Part shown: positions 20,175 through 29,119 of the stretch, piece by piece
How positions within the stretch are numbered: position 1 is the first letter of the stretch
Layout: every line of letters begins with the position of its first letter
Assembly: GCF_000382885.1 (NCBI RefSeq)
Contig: NZ_CAVK010000153.1
Location: 1 to 44,228, forward strand
Reading direction: 5' to 3'
From: Sphingobium indicum BiD32
GTDB lineage: Bacteria; Pseudomonadota; Alphaproteobacteria; Sphingomonadales; Sphingomonadaceae
Length of the DNA: 44,228 nucleotides
Notes under the pieces: model-generated
Told to the model about the DNA's origin: nothing
The model's input: the letters and a program-made list of their open reading frames with translations, nothing else
Databases searched by the model: none
Translations under genes and position numbers: made by a program

Positions 20175-20798
20175 ATGAAGGTCAAGGTACAGACCCTCGA
20201 CGCAGCAGAAGCTGGCGATCTGGAGCTGAACGATGCCGTTTTCGGTGTCGAGCCCCGCGCTGACATCCTGCATCGCGTCGTCACCTGGCAGCTCGAAAAG
20301 CGTCGCGGCACCGCCCGCGGCACTCGTGAGCGTAGCGATGTTGCCCGCACCGGCAAGAAGTTCGGCCGTCAGAAAGGTGGCGGCACCGCCCGTCACGGCG
20401 ATCGCCGCGCGCCGGTGTTCATTGGCGGTGGTAAGGCCCACGGTGCCCGCGTCCGTGACTTCAATCCCTCGCTGAACAAGAAGGTTCGCGCGCTGGGTCT
20501 GAAGATGGCGCTGTCGTCGAAGGCAAAGGCCGGAACGTTGACGATCATCGACAGCCTGGATGTTGCCGACGGCAAGACCAAGGCGCTGGTCGCCAGCCTC
20601 GCCAAGCTGAACCTCACCAAGGTGCTGTTCATCGACGGCGACGCTGTGAACATCAGCTTTGCCAAGGCATCGGCCAACATCATCGGCGTGGACCTGCTCC
20701 CTGCCGTTGGCGCCAATGTCTATGACATCCTGAAAGCCGACTCGCTGGTGCTTACGCGCGCTGCGGTCGAAAAGCTGGAGGCCCGTTTCAATGGCTAA
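20175..20798 (+). CDS. rplD: 50S ribosomal protein L4
   Basis: The 207-residue protein lines the upper peptide exit tunnel by its extended loop, seen at about residues 45-95 ([20 protein letters not shown]). In E. coli free L4 binds the S10 mRNA leader and represses the operon both in transcription and translation; whether it binds the structured rpsJ-rplC gap here is open. The gene lies 3 nt after rplC, and its last 8 nt overlap the start of rplW, so the two are translationally coupled. Confidence 0.98.
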   Translation: MKVKVQTLDAAEAGDLELNDAVFGVEPRADILHRVVTWQLEKRRGTARGTRERSDVARTGKKFGRQKGGGTARHGDRRAPVFIGGGKAHGARVRDFNPSLNKKVRALGLKMALSSKAKAGTLTIIDSLDVADGKTKALVASLAKLNLTKVLFIDGDAVNISFAKASANIIGVDLLPAVGANVYDILKADSLVLTRAAVEKLEARFNG

Positions 20799-21105
20799 AA
20801 AGCAAGCCGGAACCGTCGACAACCGTCATTATGACGTCGTCGTCGCGCCGCACATCACCGAGAAGTCGACGCTCCTGAGCGAAAACAACGCCGTGGTTTT
20901 CAAGGTCGCCAACACCGCGACCAAGCCGGAAATCAAGGCGGCTGTCGAAGCGCTGTTCGGCGTGACCGTGAAAGCGGTCAACACGCTGGTGCAGAAGGGC
21001 AAGACCAAGCGCTGGAAGGGCAAGCCCTACAAGCGTTCGGACGTCAAGAAGGCGATCGTGACGCTGGCCGAAGGCCAGTCCATCGACGTCACCACCGGTA
21101 TCTGA
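20791..21105 (+). CDS. rplW: 50S ribosomal protein L23
   Basis: The 104-residue protein sits at the tunnel exit and docks SRP and trigger factor. The block [20 protein letters not shown] at about residues 14-33 is the family mark, and [21 protein letters not shown] the RNA-binding loop. The start ATG is inside the rplD end (8-nt overlap). rplB follows after 10 nt. Confidence 0.97.
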   Translation: MAKKQAGTVDNRHYDVVVAPHITEKSTLLSENNAVVFKVANTATKPEIKAAVEALFGVTVKAVNTLVQKGKTKRWKGKPYKRSDVKKAIVTLAEGQSIDVTTGI

Positions 21106-21115
21106 GGCGCGGACC

Positions 21116-21952
21116 ATGGCACTCAAGCACTATAACCCGACCAGCCCCGCCCAGCGCGGCCTGATCCTGGTCGACAAGTCGAGCCTGCACAAAGGAAAGC
21201 CCGTCAAGGCGCTGACCGAAGGCAAGCGCAAGACCGGTGGCCGCAACAACAAGGGGCATGTGACCTCGCGCGGTATCGGCGGCGGGCACAAGCAGCGCTA
21301 TCGTATCATCGACTTCAAGCGTCGCTTGTGGGACGTTGAAGGTACGGTCGAGCGTCTGGAATATGACCCCAACCGCACCGCGTTCATCGCGCTGGTCAAC
21401 TATCCCGACGGCACCCAGGCCTATATTCTGGCGCCGCAGCGTCTGGCCCCTGGTGACAAGGTCGTCGCGGGCAAGAAGACCGACGTGAAGCCGGGCAATG
21501 CGATGGAACTGGGTCAGATGCCGGTTGGCACGATCATCCACAACATCGAAATGAAGCCAGGCAAGGGTGGTCAGCTCTGCCGTTCGGCAGGCACCTACGC
21601 CCAGCTCGTCGGTCGTGACCGCGGCATGGTCATGGTTCGCCTGTCTTCGGGTGAACAGCGCTACATTCGTTCCGATTGCATGGGCACCGTTGGTGCCGTC
21701 AGCAACCCGGACAATGGCAATACCAACCTCGCCAAGGCAGGCCGCAACCGTTGGAAGGGCATCCGTCCTCTGACCCGCGGTGTTGCCAAGAACCCGGTCG
21801 ATCACCCGCATGGTGGTGGTGAAGGCCGGACCTCTGGCGGCCGTCATCCGGTCACGCCTTGGGGCAAGCCGACCAAGGGTGCGCGCACCCGCCACAACAA
21901 GGCCACGGACAAGATGATTATCCGTAGCCGCCACGCGAAGAAGAAGAGGTAA
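21116..21952 (+). CDS. rplB: 50S ribosomal protein L2
   Basis: This 278-residue protein bridges the 23S rRNA core near the peptidyl transferase centre and the inter-subunit face. The C-terminal segment [20 protein letters not shown] carries the His shown to be important for peptidyl transfer in E. coli L2 (His229 there). Length is standard. GAGG lies before the ATG. rpsS follows after 5 nt. Confidence 0.98.
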   Translation: MALKHYNPTSPAQRGLILVDKSSLHKGKPVKALTEGKRKTGGRNNKGHVTSRGIGGGHKQRYRIIDFKRRLWDVEGTVERLEYDPNRTAFIALVNYPDGTQAYILAPQRLAPGDKVVAGKKTDVKPGNAMELGQMPVGTIIHNIEMKPGKGGQLCRSAGTYAQLVGRDRGMVMVRLSSGEQRYIRSDCMGTVGAVSNPDNGNTNLAKAGRNRWKGIRPLTRGVAKNPVDHPHGGGEGRTSGGRHPVTPWGKPTKGARTRHNKATDKMIIRSRHAKKKR

Positions 21953-21957
21953 GCGAG

Positions 21958-22233
21958 ATGGCTCGTTCCGTCTGGAAAGGTCCGTTCGTGGACCTCAGCC
22001 TTCTGAAGAAGGCGGAAGCCGCGCAGGACGCGGGTGGCCGTGCGCCGATCAAGACCTGGTCGCGCCGTTCCACCATCCTGCCGCAGTTCGTTGGTCTGAC
22101 GTTCAACGTCTATAACGGCCGCAAGCATGTTCCGGTCTCCGTGAACGAGGAAATGGTGGGTCACAAGCTGGGCGAATTCGCTCCGACCCGCTTCTTCCCC
22201 GGCCATGCTGCCGACAAGAAGGGCAAGCGCTAA
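21958..22233 (+). CDS. rpsS: 30S ribosomal protein S19
   Basis: The 91-residue S19 binds 16S rRNA in the head of the 30S subunit and contacts the A-site region. [16 protein letters not shown] and the signature block [25 protein letters not shown] identify it. GAG lies just before the start. The stop TAA overlaps the rplV start codon as TAATG. Confidence 0.98.
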   Translation: MARSVWKGPFVDLSLLKKAEAAQDAGGRAPIKTWSRRSTILPQFVGLTFNVYNGRKHVPVSVNEEMVGHKLGEFAPTRFFPGHAADKKGKR

Positions 22234-22619
22234 TGAGCAAGGAAAAAGCTCCGCGTCGCGTCGCCGACAATGAAGCGCTGGCCGTTGGCACGCAGATCCG
22301 TGGTTCGGCCCAGAAGCTGAACTTGGTCGCCACGCTCATCCGCGGCCGCAAGGTCGAGGACGCGCTGAACATCCTCGCCTTCTCCAAGAAGGCGATGGCG
22401 GTCGACGTGCGCAAGGTGCTGGCTTCGGCCATCGCCAATGCCGAAAACAACCACAATCTGGACGTCGACGCGCTGGTCGTCGCGGAAGCATCGGTAGGCA
22501 AGGCGTTCACGCTCAAGCGCTTCCATGCCCGTGGCCGCGGCAAGTCGACCCGGATCCTCAAGCCTTACAGCCGCGTGCGTATCGTCGTGCGTGAAGCTGG
22601 CGAAGAAGCGGAGGCGTAA
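22233..22619 (+). CDS. rplV: 50S ribosomal protein L22
   Basis: The 128-residue protein contributes, with L4, the constriction of the exit tunnel through its beta-hairpin (about residues 95-115, [20 protein letters not shown]). That hairpin is where macrolide-resistance changes occur in other bacteria; no insertion or deletion is evident here. The N-terminus is a few residues longer than in E. coli. It starts in a TAATG overlap with rpsS; rpsC follows after 4 nt. Confidence 0.98.
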   Translation: MSKEKAPRRVADNEALAVGTQIRGSAQKLNLVATLIRGRKVEDALNILAFSKKAMAVDVRKVLASAIANAENNHNLDVDALVVAEASVGKAFTLKRFHARGRGKSTRILKPYSRVRIVVREAGEEAEA

Positions 22620-22623
22620 GCAC

Positions 22624-23319
22624 ATGGGTCACAAGAGCAATCCGATCGGTCTGCGTCTCCAGATCAACCGTACCTGGGACAGCCGCTGGTTCGCCGAGGG
22701 AGCCGACTATGGTCGTCTCCTGCTGGAAGATCTCAAGATCCGCCAGTTCATCTTCAAGAACATGCCGCAGGCTGCGATCTCCAAGGTCGTGATCGAGCGT
22801 CCCGCCAAGCTGTGCCGCGTGTCGATCTATGCCGCCCGTCCGGGTGTCATCATCGGCAAGAAGGGTGCAGACATTGAAAAGCTTCGCAAGAAGCTGGGTG
22901 CGCTGACCTCGTCGGACGTGTCGCTGAACATTGTCGAAATCCGCAAGCCGGAAGTTGACAGTCGTCTCGTTGCGCAGGGCATTGCCGACCAGCTGGAACG
23001 CCGCGTGGCATTCCGCCGGGCGATGAAGCGGGCGGTTCAGTCGGCGCTGCGTCTGGGTGCCGAAGGCATCAAGATCACCTGTGGCGGCCGTCTGGGCGGC
23101 GCGGAAATCGCGCGCGTCGAATGGTATCGCGAAGGCCGCGTTCCGCTGCACACGCTGCGTGCGAACGTCGACTATGCCGAAGCCACGGCTCATACCGCCT
23201 ATGGCGTGTGCGGGATCAAGGTGTGGATCTTCAAGGGCGAGATTCTCGGCCATGATCCGTTCGCGACCGACCGGCTCATGCTGGAGGCTCAGACCTCCGG
23301 CGTGCGTCCGGCGCGCTGA
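22624..23319 (+). CDS. rpsC: 30S ribosomal protein S3
   Basis: The 231-residue protein lies at the mRNA entry channel and takes part in the ribosomal helicase activity. [20 protein letters not shown] begins it, the KH-domain loop [13 protein letters not shown] is at about residues 75-90, and the C-terminal domain [21 protein letters not shown] is intact. ATG 22624 was chosen; the frame is open upstream inside rplV but without homology. rplP follows after 21 nt. Confidence 0.98.
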   Translation: MGHKSNPIGLRLQINRTWDSRWFAEGADYGRLLLEDLKIRQFIFKNMPQAAISKVVIERPAKLCRVSIYAARPGVIIGKKGADIEKLRKKLGALTSSDVSLNIVEIRKPEVDSRLVAQGIADQLERRVAFRRAMKRAVQSALRLGAEGIKITCGGRLGGAEIARVEWYREGRVPLHTLRANVDYAEATAHTAYGVCGIKVWIFKGEILGHDPFATDRLMLEAQTSGVRPAR

Positions 23320-23340
23320 TTTTGAATAGGGTATAGCGTC

Positions 23341-23772
23341 ATGCTGCAACCGAAGAAAATGAAGTTCCGCAAGACCTTCAAGGGCCGGATCAAGGGCGAT
23401 GCGAAGGGCGGCACTGCGCTGAACTTCGGCGCCTACGGCCTGAAGGCCATGGAGCCGGAACGGATCACCGCGCGCCAGATCGAAGCGGCCCGCCGTGCGA
23501 TCACCCGTCACATCCGCCGCCAGGGTCGTCTGTGGATCCGCGTGTTCCCCGACGTTCCGGTGACGAAGAAGCCGGCCGAAGTCCGTCAGGGCAAGGGCAA
23601 GGGTTCGGTCGAATATTGGGCGGCTCGCGTTGCCCCCGGCCGCATCCTGTTCGAGCTGGACGGCGTGCCCGGTCCGCTCGCAGCCGAGGCTTTTTCGCGT
23701 GCCGCGATGAAGCTGCCGATCAAGACGAAGGTTGTCGCCCGCCTCGGCGACACCTCGCATCTGGAGGGCTAA
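23341..23772 (+). CDS. rplP: 50S ribosomal protein L16
   Basis: The 143-residue protein organises the A-site tRNA binding region of the 50S subunit. [16 protein letters not shown] starts it and [20 protein letters not shown] is the family signature. Arg82 in the segment EVRQGKGKG corresponds to E. coli Arg81, the residue hydroxylated by RoxA/YcfD; a RoxA homologue is encoded at 38248-39384 in this window. rpmC follows after 4 nt. Confidence 0.98.
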   Translation: MLQPKKMKFRKTFKGRIKGDAKGGTALNFGAYGLKAMEPERITARQIEAARRAITRHIRRQGRLWIRVFPDVPVTKKPAEVRQGKGKGSVEYWAARVAPGRILFELDGVPGPLAAEAFSRAAMKLPIKTKVVARLGDTSHLEG

Positions 23773-23776
23773 GGTC

Positions 23777-23980
23777 ATGGCGAAAGTTGCTGATCTCAAG
23801 ACCAAAACGGACGACGAGCTGTCGACCGAGTTGAACAACCTGAAGCGCGAGCAGTTCAACCTGCGTTTCCAGGCGGCGACCAACCAGCTGGAAAAACCCA
23901 GCCGGGTCAAGGAAGTCCGCCGGTCGATCGCGCAGATCAAGACCCTGCAGACGGAGCGTAACAGCTCCGCTGCCAAGTAA
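23777..23980 (+). CDS. rpmC: 50S ribosomal protein L29
   Basis: The 67-residue, mostly helical protein sits next to L23 at the tunnel exit. MAKVADLKTKTDDELSTEL and KREQFNLRFQAATNQLE, with the R-x-IA-x-I end of helix two (VRRSIAQIKTL), identify it. ATG 23777, 4 nt after the rplP stop, fits family length; AAGG lies only a few nt upstream. rpsQ follows after 12 nt. Confidence 0.97.
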   Translation: MAKVADLKTKTDDELSTELNNLKREQFNLRFQAATNQLEKPSRVKEVRRSIAQIKTLQTERNSSAAK

Positions 23981-23992
23981 AGGAACCACACG

Positions 23993-24256
23993 ATGCCCAA
24001 GCGCGTGCTGACGGGAACTGTGGTTTCCGACAAGACCGACAAGACGGTGGTCGTTCGCGTGGAGCGCAAGGTAAAGCACGCGCTCTACGGCAAGATCATC
24101 CGCCGCTCGAAGAAATATCATGCCCATGACGAGGGCAATGTCTACAAGGAAGGCGAGACGGTCCGCATCGAGGAGACCGCCCCGATTTCCAAGCTCAAGA
24201 CCTGGAAGGTCATCGAGCGTGTGGACACCCACAAGTCGCCGGAAACGGCGGCCTGA
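23993..24256 (+). CDS. rpsQ: 30S ribosomal protein S17
   Basis: The 87-residue OB-fold protein binds helix 11 of 16S r[23 protein letters not shown] is the family start and [16 protein letters not shown] the central RNA-binding loop. AAAGGAACC precedes the ATG. It is the last S10-operon gene; a 164-nt gap with a T-run hairpin separates it from rplN. Confidence 0.97.
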   Translation: MPKRVLTGTVVSDKTDKTVVVRVERKVKHALYGKIIRRSKKYHAHDEGNVYKEGETVRIEETAPISKLKTWKVIERVDTHKSPETAA

Positions 24257-24365
24257 GGGACAGCTCACCGACTCTTTGGGTCTAATTGCGACGCGGGGCT
24301 GGCCTTTTCGTTCAGAAGGGGTTACAGGCCCGCGCTTCGCGTATGACTCCAAGGGTCCAGGCACG

Positions 24366-24390
24366 AAATTCGGAACCGCCGGAATTTTTT
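24366..24390 (+). terminator. T-run hairpin between rpsQ and rplN
   Basis: AAATTC (24366-24371) pairs with GAATTT (24382-24387); inside, GG pairs CC with one bulged G. The stem is followed by a continuous T-run to 24390. The stem is short and A/T-rich, so it is a weak terminator or attenuator at the S10/spc boundary, 31 nt before rplN. The gap also holds CGCG/CGCG around a short CTT loop near 24332-24342. AGAAGGAACC precedes rplN. Confidence 0.5.
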
Positions 24391-24420
24391 CGGTAGGCCA
24401 AATAAGAAGGAACCGGATCC

Positions 24421-24789
24421 ATGATCCAGATGCAATCCAATCTTGACGTCGCGGACAACAGCGGCGCCAAGCGCGTCCAGTGCATCAAGGTGCTGGGCGG
24501 GTCGAAGCGGCGCTTCGCGGGCGTTGGCGACATCATCGTCGTCTCCGTCAAGGAAGCGGCTCCGCGCGGCAAGGTCAAGAAGGGCGACGTCCACCGCGCC
24601 GTCATCGTGCGTACCGCCAAGGACATTCGTCGTGCCGATGGCTCGGTGATCCGTTTCGACGGTAACGCCGCTGTGCTGATCAACAAGAACGAGGAGCCGA
24701 TCGGCACCCGTATCTTTGGCCCCGTGGTTCGTGAACTGCGTGCCAAGAAGCACATGAAGATCATCAGCCTAGCCCCTGAGGTGCTGTAA
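24421..24789 (+). CDS. rplN: 50S ribosomal protein L14
   Basis: The 122-residue protein lies at the subunit interface under the GTPase-factor site and is the target of silencing factor Rsf[21 protein letters not shown] is typical, as is the signature block [21 protein letters not shown]. It is the first gene of the spc operon. Its stop overlaps the rplX start as TAATG. Confidence 0.98.
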   Translation: MIQMQSNLDVADNSGAKRVQCIKVLGGSKRRFAGVGDIIVVSVKEAAPRGKVKKGDVHRAVIVRTAKDIRRADGSVIRFDGNAAVLINKNEEPIGTRIFGPVVRELRAKKHMKIISLAPEVL

Positions 24790-25100
24790 TGAGCGCTGCT
24801 AAGATCAAGAAGGGCGACAAGATTGTCGTCCTGGCTGGCAAGGACAAGGGCCGTACCGGCGCTGTCTTGGCTGTGATGCCCAAGGACGACAAGGTTCTTG
24901 TCGAAGGCATCAACGTGCATGTGAAGCATCGCAAGCCCGACCAGTCGAACCCGCAGGGCGGCATCGAGCGCAAGGCTGCGCCGCTCCACATCTCGAACGT
25001 GGCGGTCGCCGACAAGGACGGCAAGCCGACCCGCGTTCGTTTCGAGGAGCGCGACGGCAAGAAGGTTCGCGTCGCCGTCAAGTCCGGTGAGGTGCTGTAA
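24789..25100 (+). CDS. rplX: 50S ribosomal protein L24
   Basis: The 103-residue KOW-domain protein initiates 50S assembly and lies near the tunnel exit. The KOW motif [20 protein letters not shown] is at about residues 5-24 and [20 protein letters not shown] follows. It both starts and ends in TAATG overlaps (rplN before, rplE after), so translation of the three genes is probably coupled. Confidence 0.97.
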   Translation: MSAAKIKKGDKIVVLAGKDKGRTGAVLAVMPKDDKVLVEGINVHVKHRKPDQSNPQGGIERKAAPLHISNVAVADKDGKPTRVRFEERDGKKVRVAVKSGEVL

Positions 25101-25675
25101 TGGCCGACATTTATATTCCGCGTTCCAAAGCGCTCTATGACGCCGAAATCGCCAAAGCGATGACCGAGAAATTCGGTTACAAGAACGTCATGGAAGTCCC
25201 CAAGATCGAAAAGATCACGCTCAACATGGGTGTGGGCGAAGCGACCCAGGACAAGAAGAAGGTCACCCAGGCCGCCGAGGAAATGGAACTGATCGCTGGC
25301 CAGAAGCCGGTCATCACCAAGGCGAAGAAGTCGATCGCGCAGTTCAAGCTGCGTGAGGGGATGCCGATCGGTGCCAAGGTCACGCTGCGCCGTGAGCGCA
25401 TGTATGAATTCCTGGATCGTCTGATCAACATCGCGCTCCCGCGCGTGCGCGATTTCCGTGGTCTGAACCCCAAGAGCTTTGACGGCCGTGGCAACTATGC
25501 CTTCGGCATCAAGGAACAGATCATCTTCCCGGAGATCAGCTATGACCGCGTCGACAAGGTGCGCGGCATGGACATCATCGTGACCACCACCGCGAAGACG
25601 GATGACGAGGCGCGCGAGCTGCTGCGCCTGTTCGGTTTCCCCTTCCCGCAGGAAGAAGAGAAGCAGGCGGCTTAA
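25100..25675 (+). CDS. rplE: 50S ribosomal protein L5
   Basis: The 191-residue protein binds 5S rRNA and contacts P-site tRNA in the central protuberance. The signature region [14 protein letters not shown] and [22 protein letters not shown] are present. The C-terminus has about ten more residues (QEEEKQAA) than E. coli L5. A 50-nt gap with AGGAAGAGAA precedes rpsN. Confidence 0.97.
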   Translation: MADIYIPRSKALYDAEIAKAMTEKFGYKNVMEVPKIEKITLNMGVGEATQDKKKVTQAAEEMELIAGQKPVITKAKKSIAQFKLREGMPIGAKVTLRRERMYEFLDRLINIALPRVRDFRGLNPKSFDGRGNYAFGIKEQIIFPEISYDRVDKVRGMDIIVTTTAKTDDEARELLRLFGFPFPQEEEKQAA

Positions 25676-25725
25676 TCGGCCCCGCTTCTCTCCCAACGCA
25701 TTAGCTAAGGAAGAGAACTTAAGTC

Positions 25726-26031
25726 ATGGCGAAACTGAGTTCGATCAACAAGAATGAACGTCGCAAGAAGCTGGTCAAGAAATATGCCGGCCGTTATGCG
25801 AAGCTCAAGGCGATCGCGAATGATAACAGTGCAGACGATAGTGATCGTTTGATCGCGCGTCTGAAGATGGCGGAAATTCCCCGCAACGGTAACCCCACTC
25901 GCGTGCGTAATCGCTGCGAGCTGACCGGTCGCCCGCGCGCTTATTACCGCAAATTCCGGCTCTGCCGTATTCAGCTGCGTGATCTGGCCAACAAAGGCCT
26001 CATCCCCGGCGTCACCAAGTCGAGCTGGTAA
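25726..26031 (+). CDS. rpsN: 30S ribosomal protein S14, zinc-independent type
   Basis: The 101-residue S14 is of the long, zinc-free (C-minus) type: of the four ligands of zinc-type S14 only two Cys remain ([19 protein letters not shown]). This is the normal proteobacterial form. It lies in the 30S head. AGGAAGAGAA precedes the start. rpsH follows after 12 nt. Confidence 0.97.
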   Translation: MAKLSSINKNERRKKLVKKYAGRYAKLKAIANDNSADDSDRLIARLKMAEIPRNGNPTRVRNRCELTGRPRAYYRKFRLCRIQLRDLANKGLIPGVTKSSW

Positions 26032-26043
26032 GGATATCATCTC

Positions 26044-26439
26044 ATGGCATTGACCGATCCCCTGGGTGATATGCTCACCCGCATCCGCAACGGGCAGCAG
26101 GCGAAGAAGGACAGCGTTATGTCCCCTGCGTCCAAGCTGCGCGCCCGCGTTCTCGACGTGCTTCAGCGCGAAGGCTATATCCGTGGTTATTCCGAGGAAG
26201 CCCTCGGCGCCCATCCCGGCCTGCGTATCGAGCTGAAATATTTTGAAGGCCAGCCGGCCATCAAGCATGTCGCTCGCGTGTCCAAGCCTGGCCGCCGCGT
26301 CTATTCAGGTTCCAAGGAACTGCCGGTAGTGCGCAATGGCCTGGGCATCACCATTGTCTCGACGCCCAAGGGTGTTCTGTCCGACGCGGAAGCGCGCGAG
26401 CAGAATGTCGGCGGCGAAGTGCTGGCGGAGGTGTTCTAA
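26044..26439 (+). CDS. rpsH: 30S ribosomal protein S8
   Basis: The 131-residue protein binds helix 21 of 16S rRNA and, in E. coli, represses the spc operon by binding a 16S-like structure at the start of rplE. Here rplE begins in a TAATG overlap, so a like site would have to be sought within coding sequence. [17 protein letters not shown] and the signature [17 protein letters not shown] identify it. Its stop overlaps the rplF start. Confidence 0.97.
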   Translation: MALTDPLGDMLTRIRNGQQAKKDSVMSPASKLRARVLDVLQREGYIRGYSEEALGAHPGLRIELKYFEGQPAIKHVARVSKPGRRVYSGSKELPVVRNGLGITIVSTPKGVLSDAEAREQNVGGEVLAEVF

Positions 26440-26972
26440 TGAGCCGCATCGGTAAAAAACCGGTCGCGATCCCCGCTGGGGTGACCGCGACCATCGAGGG
26501 CGGGCAGCTCTCGGTGAAGGGTCCCAAGGGCACCCTCGCCATGCCGCTGCGCGACGAGATCAGCTACACGTTGGAAAATGACGGCATTTCGGTGCAGCCT
26601 GCCAACAAGACCAAGTCGGCTCGCGCCTTCTGGGGTATGCAGCGCACGCTCGTCCAGAACCTGATCACCGGCGTGACTGAAGGCTTCACCAAGAAGCTGC
26701 TGATCACCGGCGTCGGCTACCGCGCCAACTCGCAGGGCAAGAACCTGAAGTTGCAGCTCGGTTACAGCCACGACGTCGATTACGCGATCCCCGAAGGGAT
26801 CGAGATCAAGACCCCGGATAACACCACGGTTGAGATCATCGGCATCGACAAGCAGAAGGTCGGACAGGTTGCGGCCGAGATCCGTCGCTGGCGTAAGCCC
26901 GAACCCTATAAGGGCAAGGGCATCAAGTACGACGGCGAATTCATCTTCCGCAAGGAAGGGAAGAAGAAGTAA
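26439..26972 (+). CDS. rplF: 50S ribosomal protein L6
   Basis: The 177-residue protein has the two repeated domains of L6 and lies beside the factor-binding site. [15 protein letters not shown] starts it and the signature [20 protein letters not shown] ends it. It starts in a TAATG overlap with rpsH; rplR starts 1 nt after its stop. Confidence 0.98.
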   Translation: MSRIGKKPVAIPAGVTATIEGGQLSVKGPKGTLAMPLRDEISYTLENDGISVQPANKTKSARAFWGMQRTLVQNLITGVTEGFTKKLLITGVGYRANSQGKNLKLQLGYSHDVDYAIPEGIEIKTPDNTTVEIIGIDKQKVGQVAAEIRRWRKPEPYKGKGIKYDGEFIFRKEGKKK

Positions 26973-26973
26973 G

Positions 26974-27339
26974 ATGGCAAAGCTTTCCCTCTTCGAGCGG
27001 CGTCGTCGCCGCGTTCGCACCGCCCTCAAGGCGCGGTCGGGTGACCGTCCCCGCCTGTCCATCCATCGTACCGGTCGGCACATCTATGCCCAGGTTATCG
27101 ACGACGCGGCGGGCACCACCGTCGCTGCCGCTTCGACCCTGGACAAGGACACCGGTTCCAAGGCGCTCGGCAAGACCGGCGCGACCTCGGAAGCGGCTGC
27201 CGACGTTGGCAAGCGCGTGGCGGAAGCCGCGACCAAGGCCGGCGTGACCCGCGTCGTGTTCGATCGCGGCGGTTTCCTTTTCCATGGCCGCGTCAAGGCG
27301 CTGGCCGATGCGGCCCGTGAAGCCGGGCTGGAGTTCTGA
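26974..27339 (+). CDS. rplR: 50S ribosomal protein L18
   Basis: The 121-residue protein, with L5, binds 5S r[17 protein letters not shown] and [20 protein letters not shown] mark the N-terminal RNA-binding part, and [28 protein letters not shown] the conserved end. ATG 26974, one base after the rplF stop, fits family length; the frame is open upstream without homology. AAGAAGAAGTAAG gives the ribosome binding site. rpsE follows after 2 nt. Confidence 0.97.
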   Translation: MAKLSLFERRRRRVRTALKARSGDRPRLSIHRTGRHIYAQVIDDAAGTTVAAASTLDKDTGSKALGKTGATSEAAADVGKRVAEAATKAGVTRVVFDRGGFLFHGRVKALADAAREAGLEF

Positions 27340-27341
27340 GC

Positions 27342-28070
27342 ATGGCTGACGAAAACACCATTGAAGTCGCTGCGCCCGTCGACGGTGCAGAAGCTGCACC
27401 GGCCGAAGGTCGCGGTCCTGGCCGTGGCGGCCGTGGCAACCGTGGCGGTGGCGGCGGTGATCGCAACCGTGGCGATCGCGGCGGCCGTGGCCGTCGTGAC
27501 GATCGTCGTGGCGGCAATCGCGACGAAGATCAGGGCGAAGAACTGATCGAGAAGCTGGTTCACATCAACCGCGTCAGCAAGACCGTCAAGGGCGGCAAGC
27601 GCTTCGGTTTCGCCGCTCTGGTCGTCGTTGGCGACGGCAAGGGTCGTGCTGGCTTTGGCCATGGCAAGGCGCGCGAAGTGCCTGAAGCGATCAGCAAGGC
27701 GACTGCCGCTGCCAAGAAGGCAATGGTTCGCGTTCCGCTCAAGGAAGGCCGCACGCTGCATCATGATGGCCTCGGTCATTTCGGTGCGGGCAAGGTGACG
27801 GTCCGTTCGGCACCTGCCGGTACGGGTATCATCGCCGGTGGTCCGATGCGCGCCGTGTTCGAGAGCCTGGGCGTGGCGGACGTCGTGACCAAGTCCAACG
27901 GCACGTCGAACCCCTATAACATGATCCGGGCGACCTTTGCGGCGCTGGGCGAGCAGACCAGCCCCAAGTCGGTGGCGCAGCGTCGCGGCAAGAAGGTCGC
28001 TGACCTGCTTCGTCGCGGTGGTGCCTCGGTCGAGTTGGCGGCTGCCGACGCCGAAGCGATTGCGGAGTAA
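27342..28070 (+). CDS. rpsE: 30S ribosomal protein S5 with RG-rich N-terminal extension
   Basis: The protein is 242 residues; E. coli S5 is 167. The canonical S5 begins at about residue 67 ([20 protein letters not shown]) and continues through the S5 double-strand RNA-binding domain to the C-terminal domain ([19 protein letters not shown]). Residues 1-22 are acidic/Ala-rich; residues 23-62 are almost only Gly, Arg, Asn and Asp, in RGG and GRG repeats. S5 acts in decoding fidelity and lines the mRNA entry. The added tail should be disordered and could bind RNA. ATG 27342, 2 nt after rplR, is supported by spacing; no other ATG occurs before the core. Confidence 0.97.
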   Translation: MADENTIEVAAPVDGAEAAPAEGRGPGRGGRGNRGGGGGDRNRGDRGGRGRRDDRRGGNRDEDQGEELIEKLVHINRVSKTVKGGKRFGFAALVVVGDGKGRAGFGHGKAREVPEAISKATAAAKKAMVRVPLKEGRTLHHDGLGHFGAGKVTVRSAPAGTGIIAGGPMRAVFESLGVADVVTKSNGTSNPYNMIRATFAALGEQTSPKSVAQRRGKKVADLLRRGGASVELAAADAEAIAE

Positions 28071-28075
28071 GCGAT

Positions 28076-28255
28076 ATGGCCAAGATCAAGATCAAGCAGA
28101 TCGGTTCACCGATCCGCCGTCCCGCCGACCAGAAGAAGATTCTGATCGGCCTGGGCCTGGGCAAGATGCACCGCGTGGTGGAACTGGAAGACACGGCGGA
28201 AGTCCGCGGTGCCATCCGTAAGCTGCCCCACATGGTGCAGGTGGTCGAAGGCTAA
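28076..28255 (+). CDS. rpmD: 50S ribosomal protein L30
   Basis: A 59-residue frame starts with ATG 28076, 5 nt after the rpsE stop, and ends TAA 28253-28255. It reads [20 protein letters not shown], then a [15 protein letters not shown] block and [10 protein letters not shown] at the end, the normal order of L30. It lies between rpsE and rplO exactly where rpmD is expected in the spc operon. GCGGAG lies upstream. Confidence 0.96.
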   Translation: MAKIKIKQIGSPIRRPADQKKILIGLGLGKMHRVVELEDTAEVRGAIRKLPHMVQVVEG

Positions 28256-28283
28256 AGCCCTTCGATCCGACGAAATGAAGCGG

Positions 28284-28312
28284 GAGAGGGGGAAACCCCT
28301 CTTTCGTTTTTT
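28284..28312 (+). terminator. Intrinsic terminator or attenuator between rpmD and rplO
   Basis: AGAGGGG (28285-28291) and CCCCTCT (28296-28302) form a perfect 7-bp stem, extendable by G/T pairs, closed by a GAAA tetraloop. A run of six T follows at 28307-28312. It resembles a textbook intrinsic terminator, yet rplO, secY and adk lie downstream, so either read-through or a second promoter in 28313-28390 is needed. Confidence 0.75.
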
Positions 28313-28343
28313 CTAAAGCTGGGCTATCGGCCCGGCCTCTTTG

Positions 28344-28359
28344 GTCCCCGCATGGGGAC
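28344..28359 (+). promoter_or_regulatory. Hairpin in the rplO leader
   Basis: GTCCCC and GGGGAC pair perfectly around a GCAT loop, 31 nt before the rplO start. A smaller GGGC/GCCC hairpin lies just upstream, near 28321-28333. They may be the 5' end of a separate rplO-secY-adk transcript. GAAAGCGAG precedes the ATG at 28391. Confidence 0.45.
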
Positions 28360-28390
28360 AGCGCGAACATAGCGAAAGCGAGTGCACGAT

Positions 28391-28924
28391 ATGAAACTCA
28401 ATGACATCCGTGACAATGATGGCGCCCGCAAGGGCCGTATGCGCGTCGGACGCGGCATCGGTTCGGGCAAGGGCAAGACCGCCGGTCGCGGCCAGAAGGG
28501 CGCCAAGGCACGTTCGGGCGTCGCCATCAACGGGTTCGAGGGTGGCCAGATGCCGCTCCACATGCGCATCCCGAAGCGCGGCTTCAACAACATCTTCGCC
28601 AGCGACTATGCGATCGTGAACCTGGGCGCGGTGCAGAAGGCGATCGATGCTGGCAAGCTGGACGCCAATGCGACCATCGACCATGCCGCGCTGAAGGCAG
28701 CGTCGCTTGCCCGTGGCGGCAAGGATGGCGTCCGTCTGCTCGCCAAGGGCGAACTGACCGCCAAGGCCAGTTTCCTGGTTGCCGGTGCGTCCAAGGGCGC
28801 GCTGGAAGCGGTTGAAAAGGCCGGTGGCAAGGTCGAGGTGATCGAAGTGGTCGCCGCAGCCGACAAGGCGAAGGCCAAGAAGGGCACGGCGCTCGCCGCT
28901 GCCAAGGCTGCCCGGAAGGCCTAA
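28391..28924 (+). CDS. rplO: 50S ribosomal protein L15
   Basis: The 177-residue protein interacts widely with 23S r[23 protein letters not shown], the Gly-rich loop [18 protein letters not shown] and the later [19 protein letters not shown] block identify it. Compared with E. coli (144 residues), it has an Ala/Lys-rich tail of about 30 residues ([19 protein letters not shown]), common in alphaproteobacterial L15. ATG 28391 is preferred to GTG 28382. secY follows after 195 nt. Confidence 0.97.
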   Translation: MKLNDIRDNDGARKGRMRVGRGIGSGKGKTAGRGQKGAKARSGVAINGFEGGQMPLHMRIPKRGFNNIFASDYAIVNLGAVQKAIDAGKLDANATIDHAALKAASLARGGKDGVRLLAKGELTAKASFLVAGASKGALEAVEKAGGKVEVIEVVAAADKAKAKKGTALAAAKAARKA

Positions 28925-28950
28925 ACCGCCGTCCCAGACTTGCATGTATG

Positions 28951-28980
28951 GCCCCGCTGCCCGATATGGGTTGGCGGGGC
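28951..28980 (+). promoter_or_regulatory. Hairpin in the rplO-secY gap
   Basis: GCCCCGC (28951-28957) and GCGGGGC (28974-28980) form a perfect 7-bp stem; inside, CCC pairs GGG across GATAT. No T-run follows. It lies 26 nt after the rplO stop in a 195-nt gap that otherwise shows no gene. Possibly a mRNA 3' stabiliser or weak terminator before secY. Confidence 0.5.
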
Positions 28981-29119
28981 TATGCGTATCTGGGGGGAGG
29001 CTATTTGTCGCTTGCGCGGCAACTCCCCGTTCGACACGGCTAACCCGTCCCGCTAAGGGATGAGCGATTCCGCACCGGGGCCAGGCGCTCCGGCACGCAT
29101 GATTTGAAGGGCAGCCACC

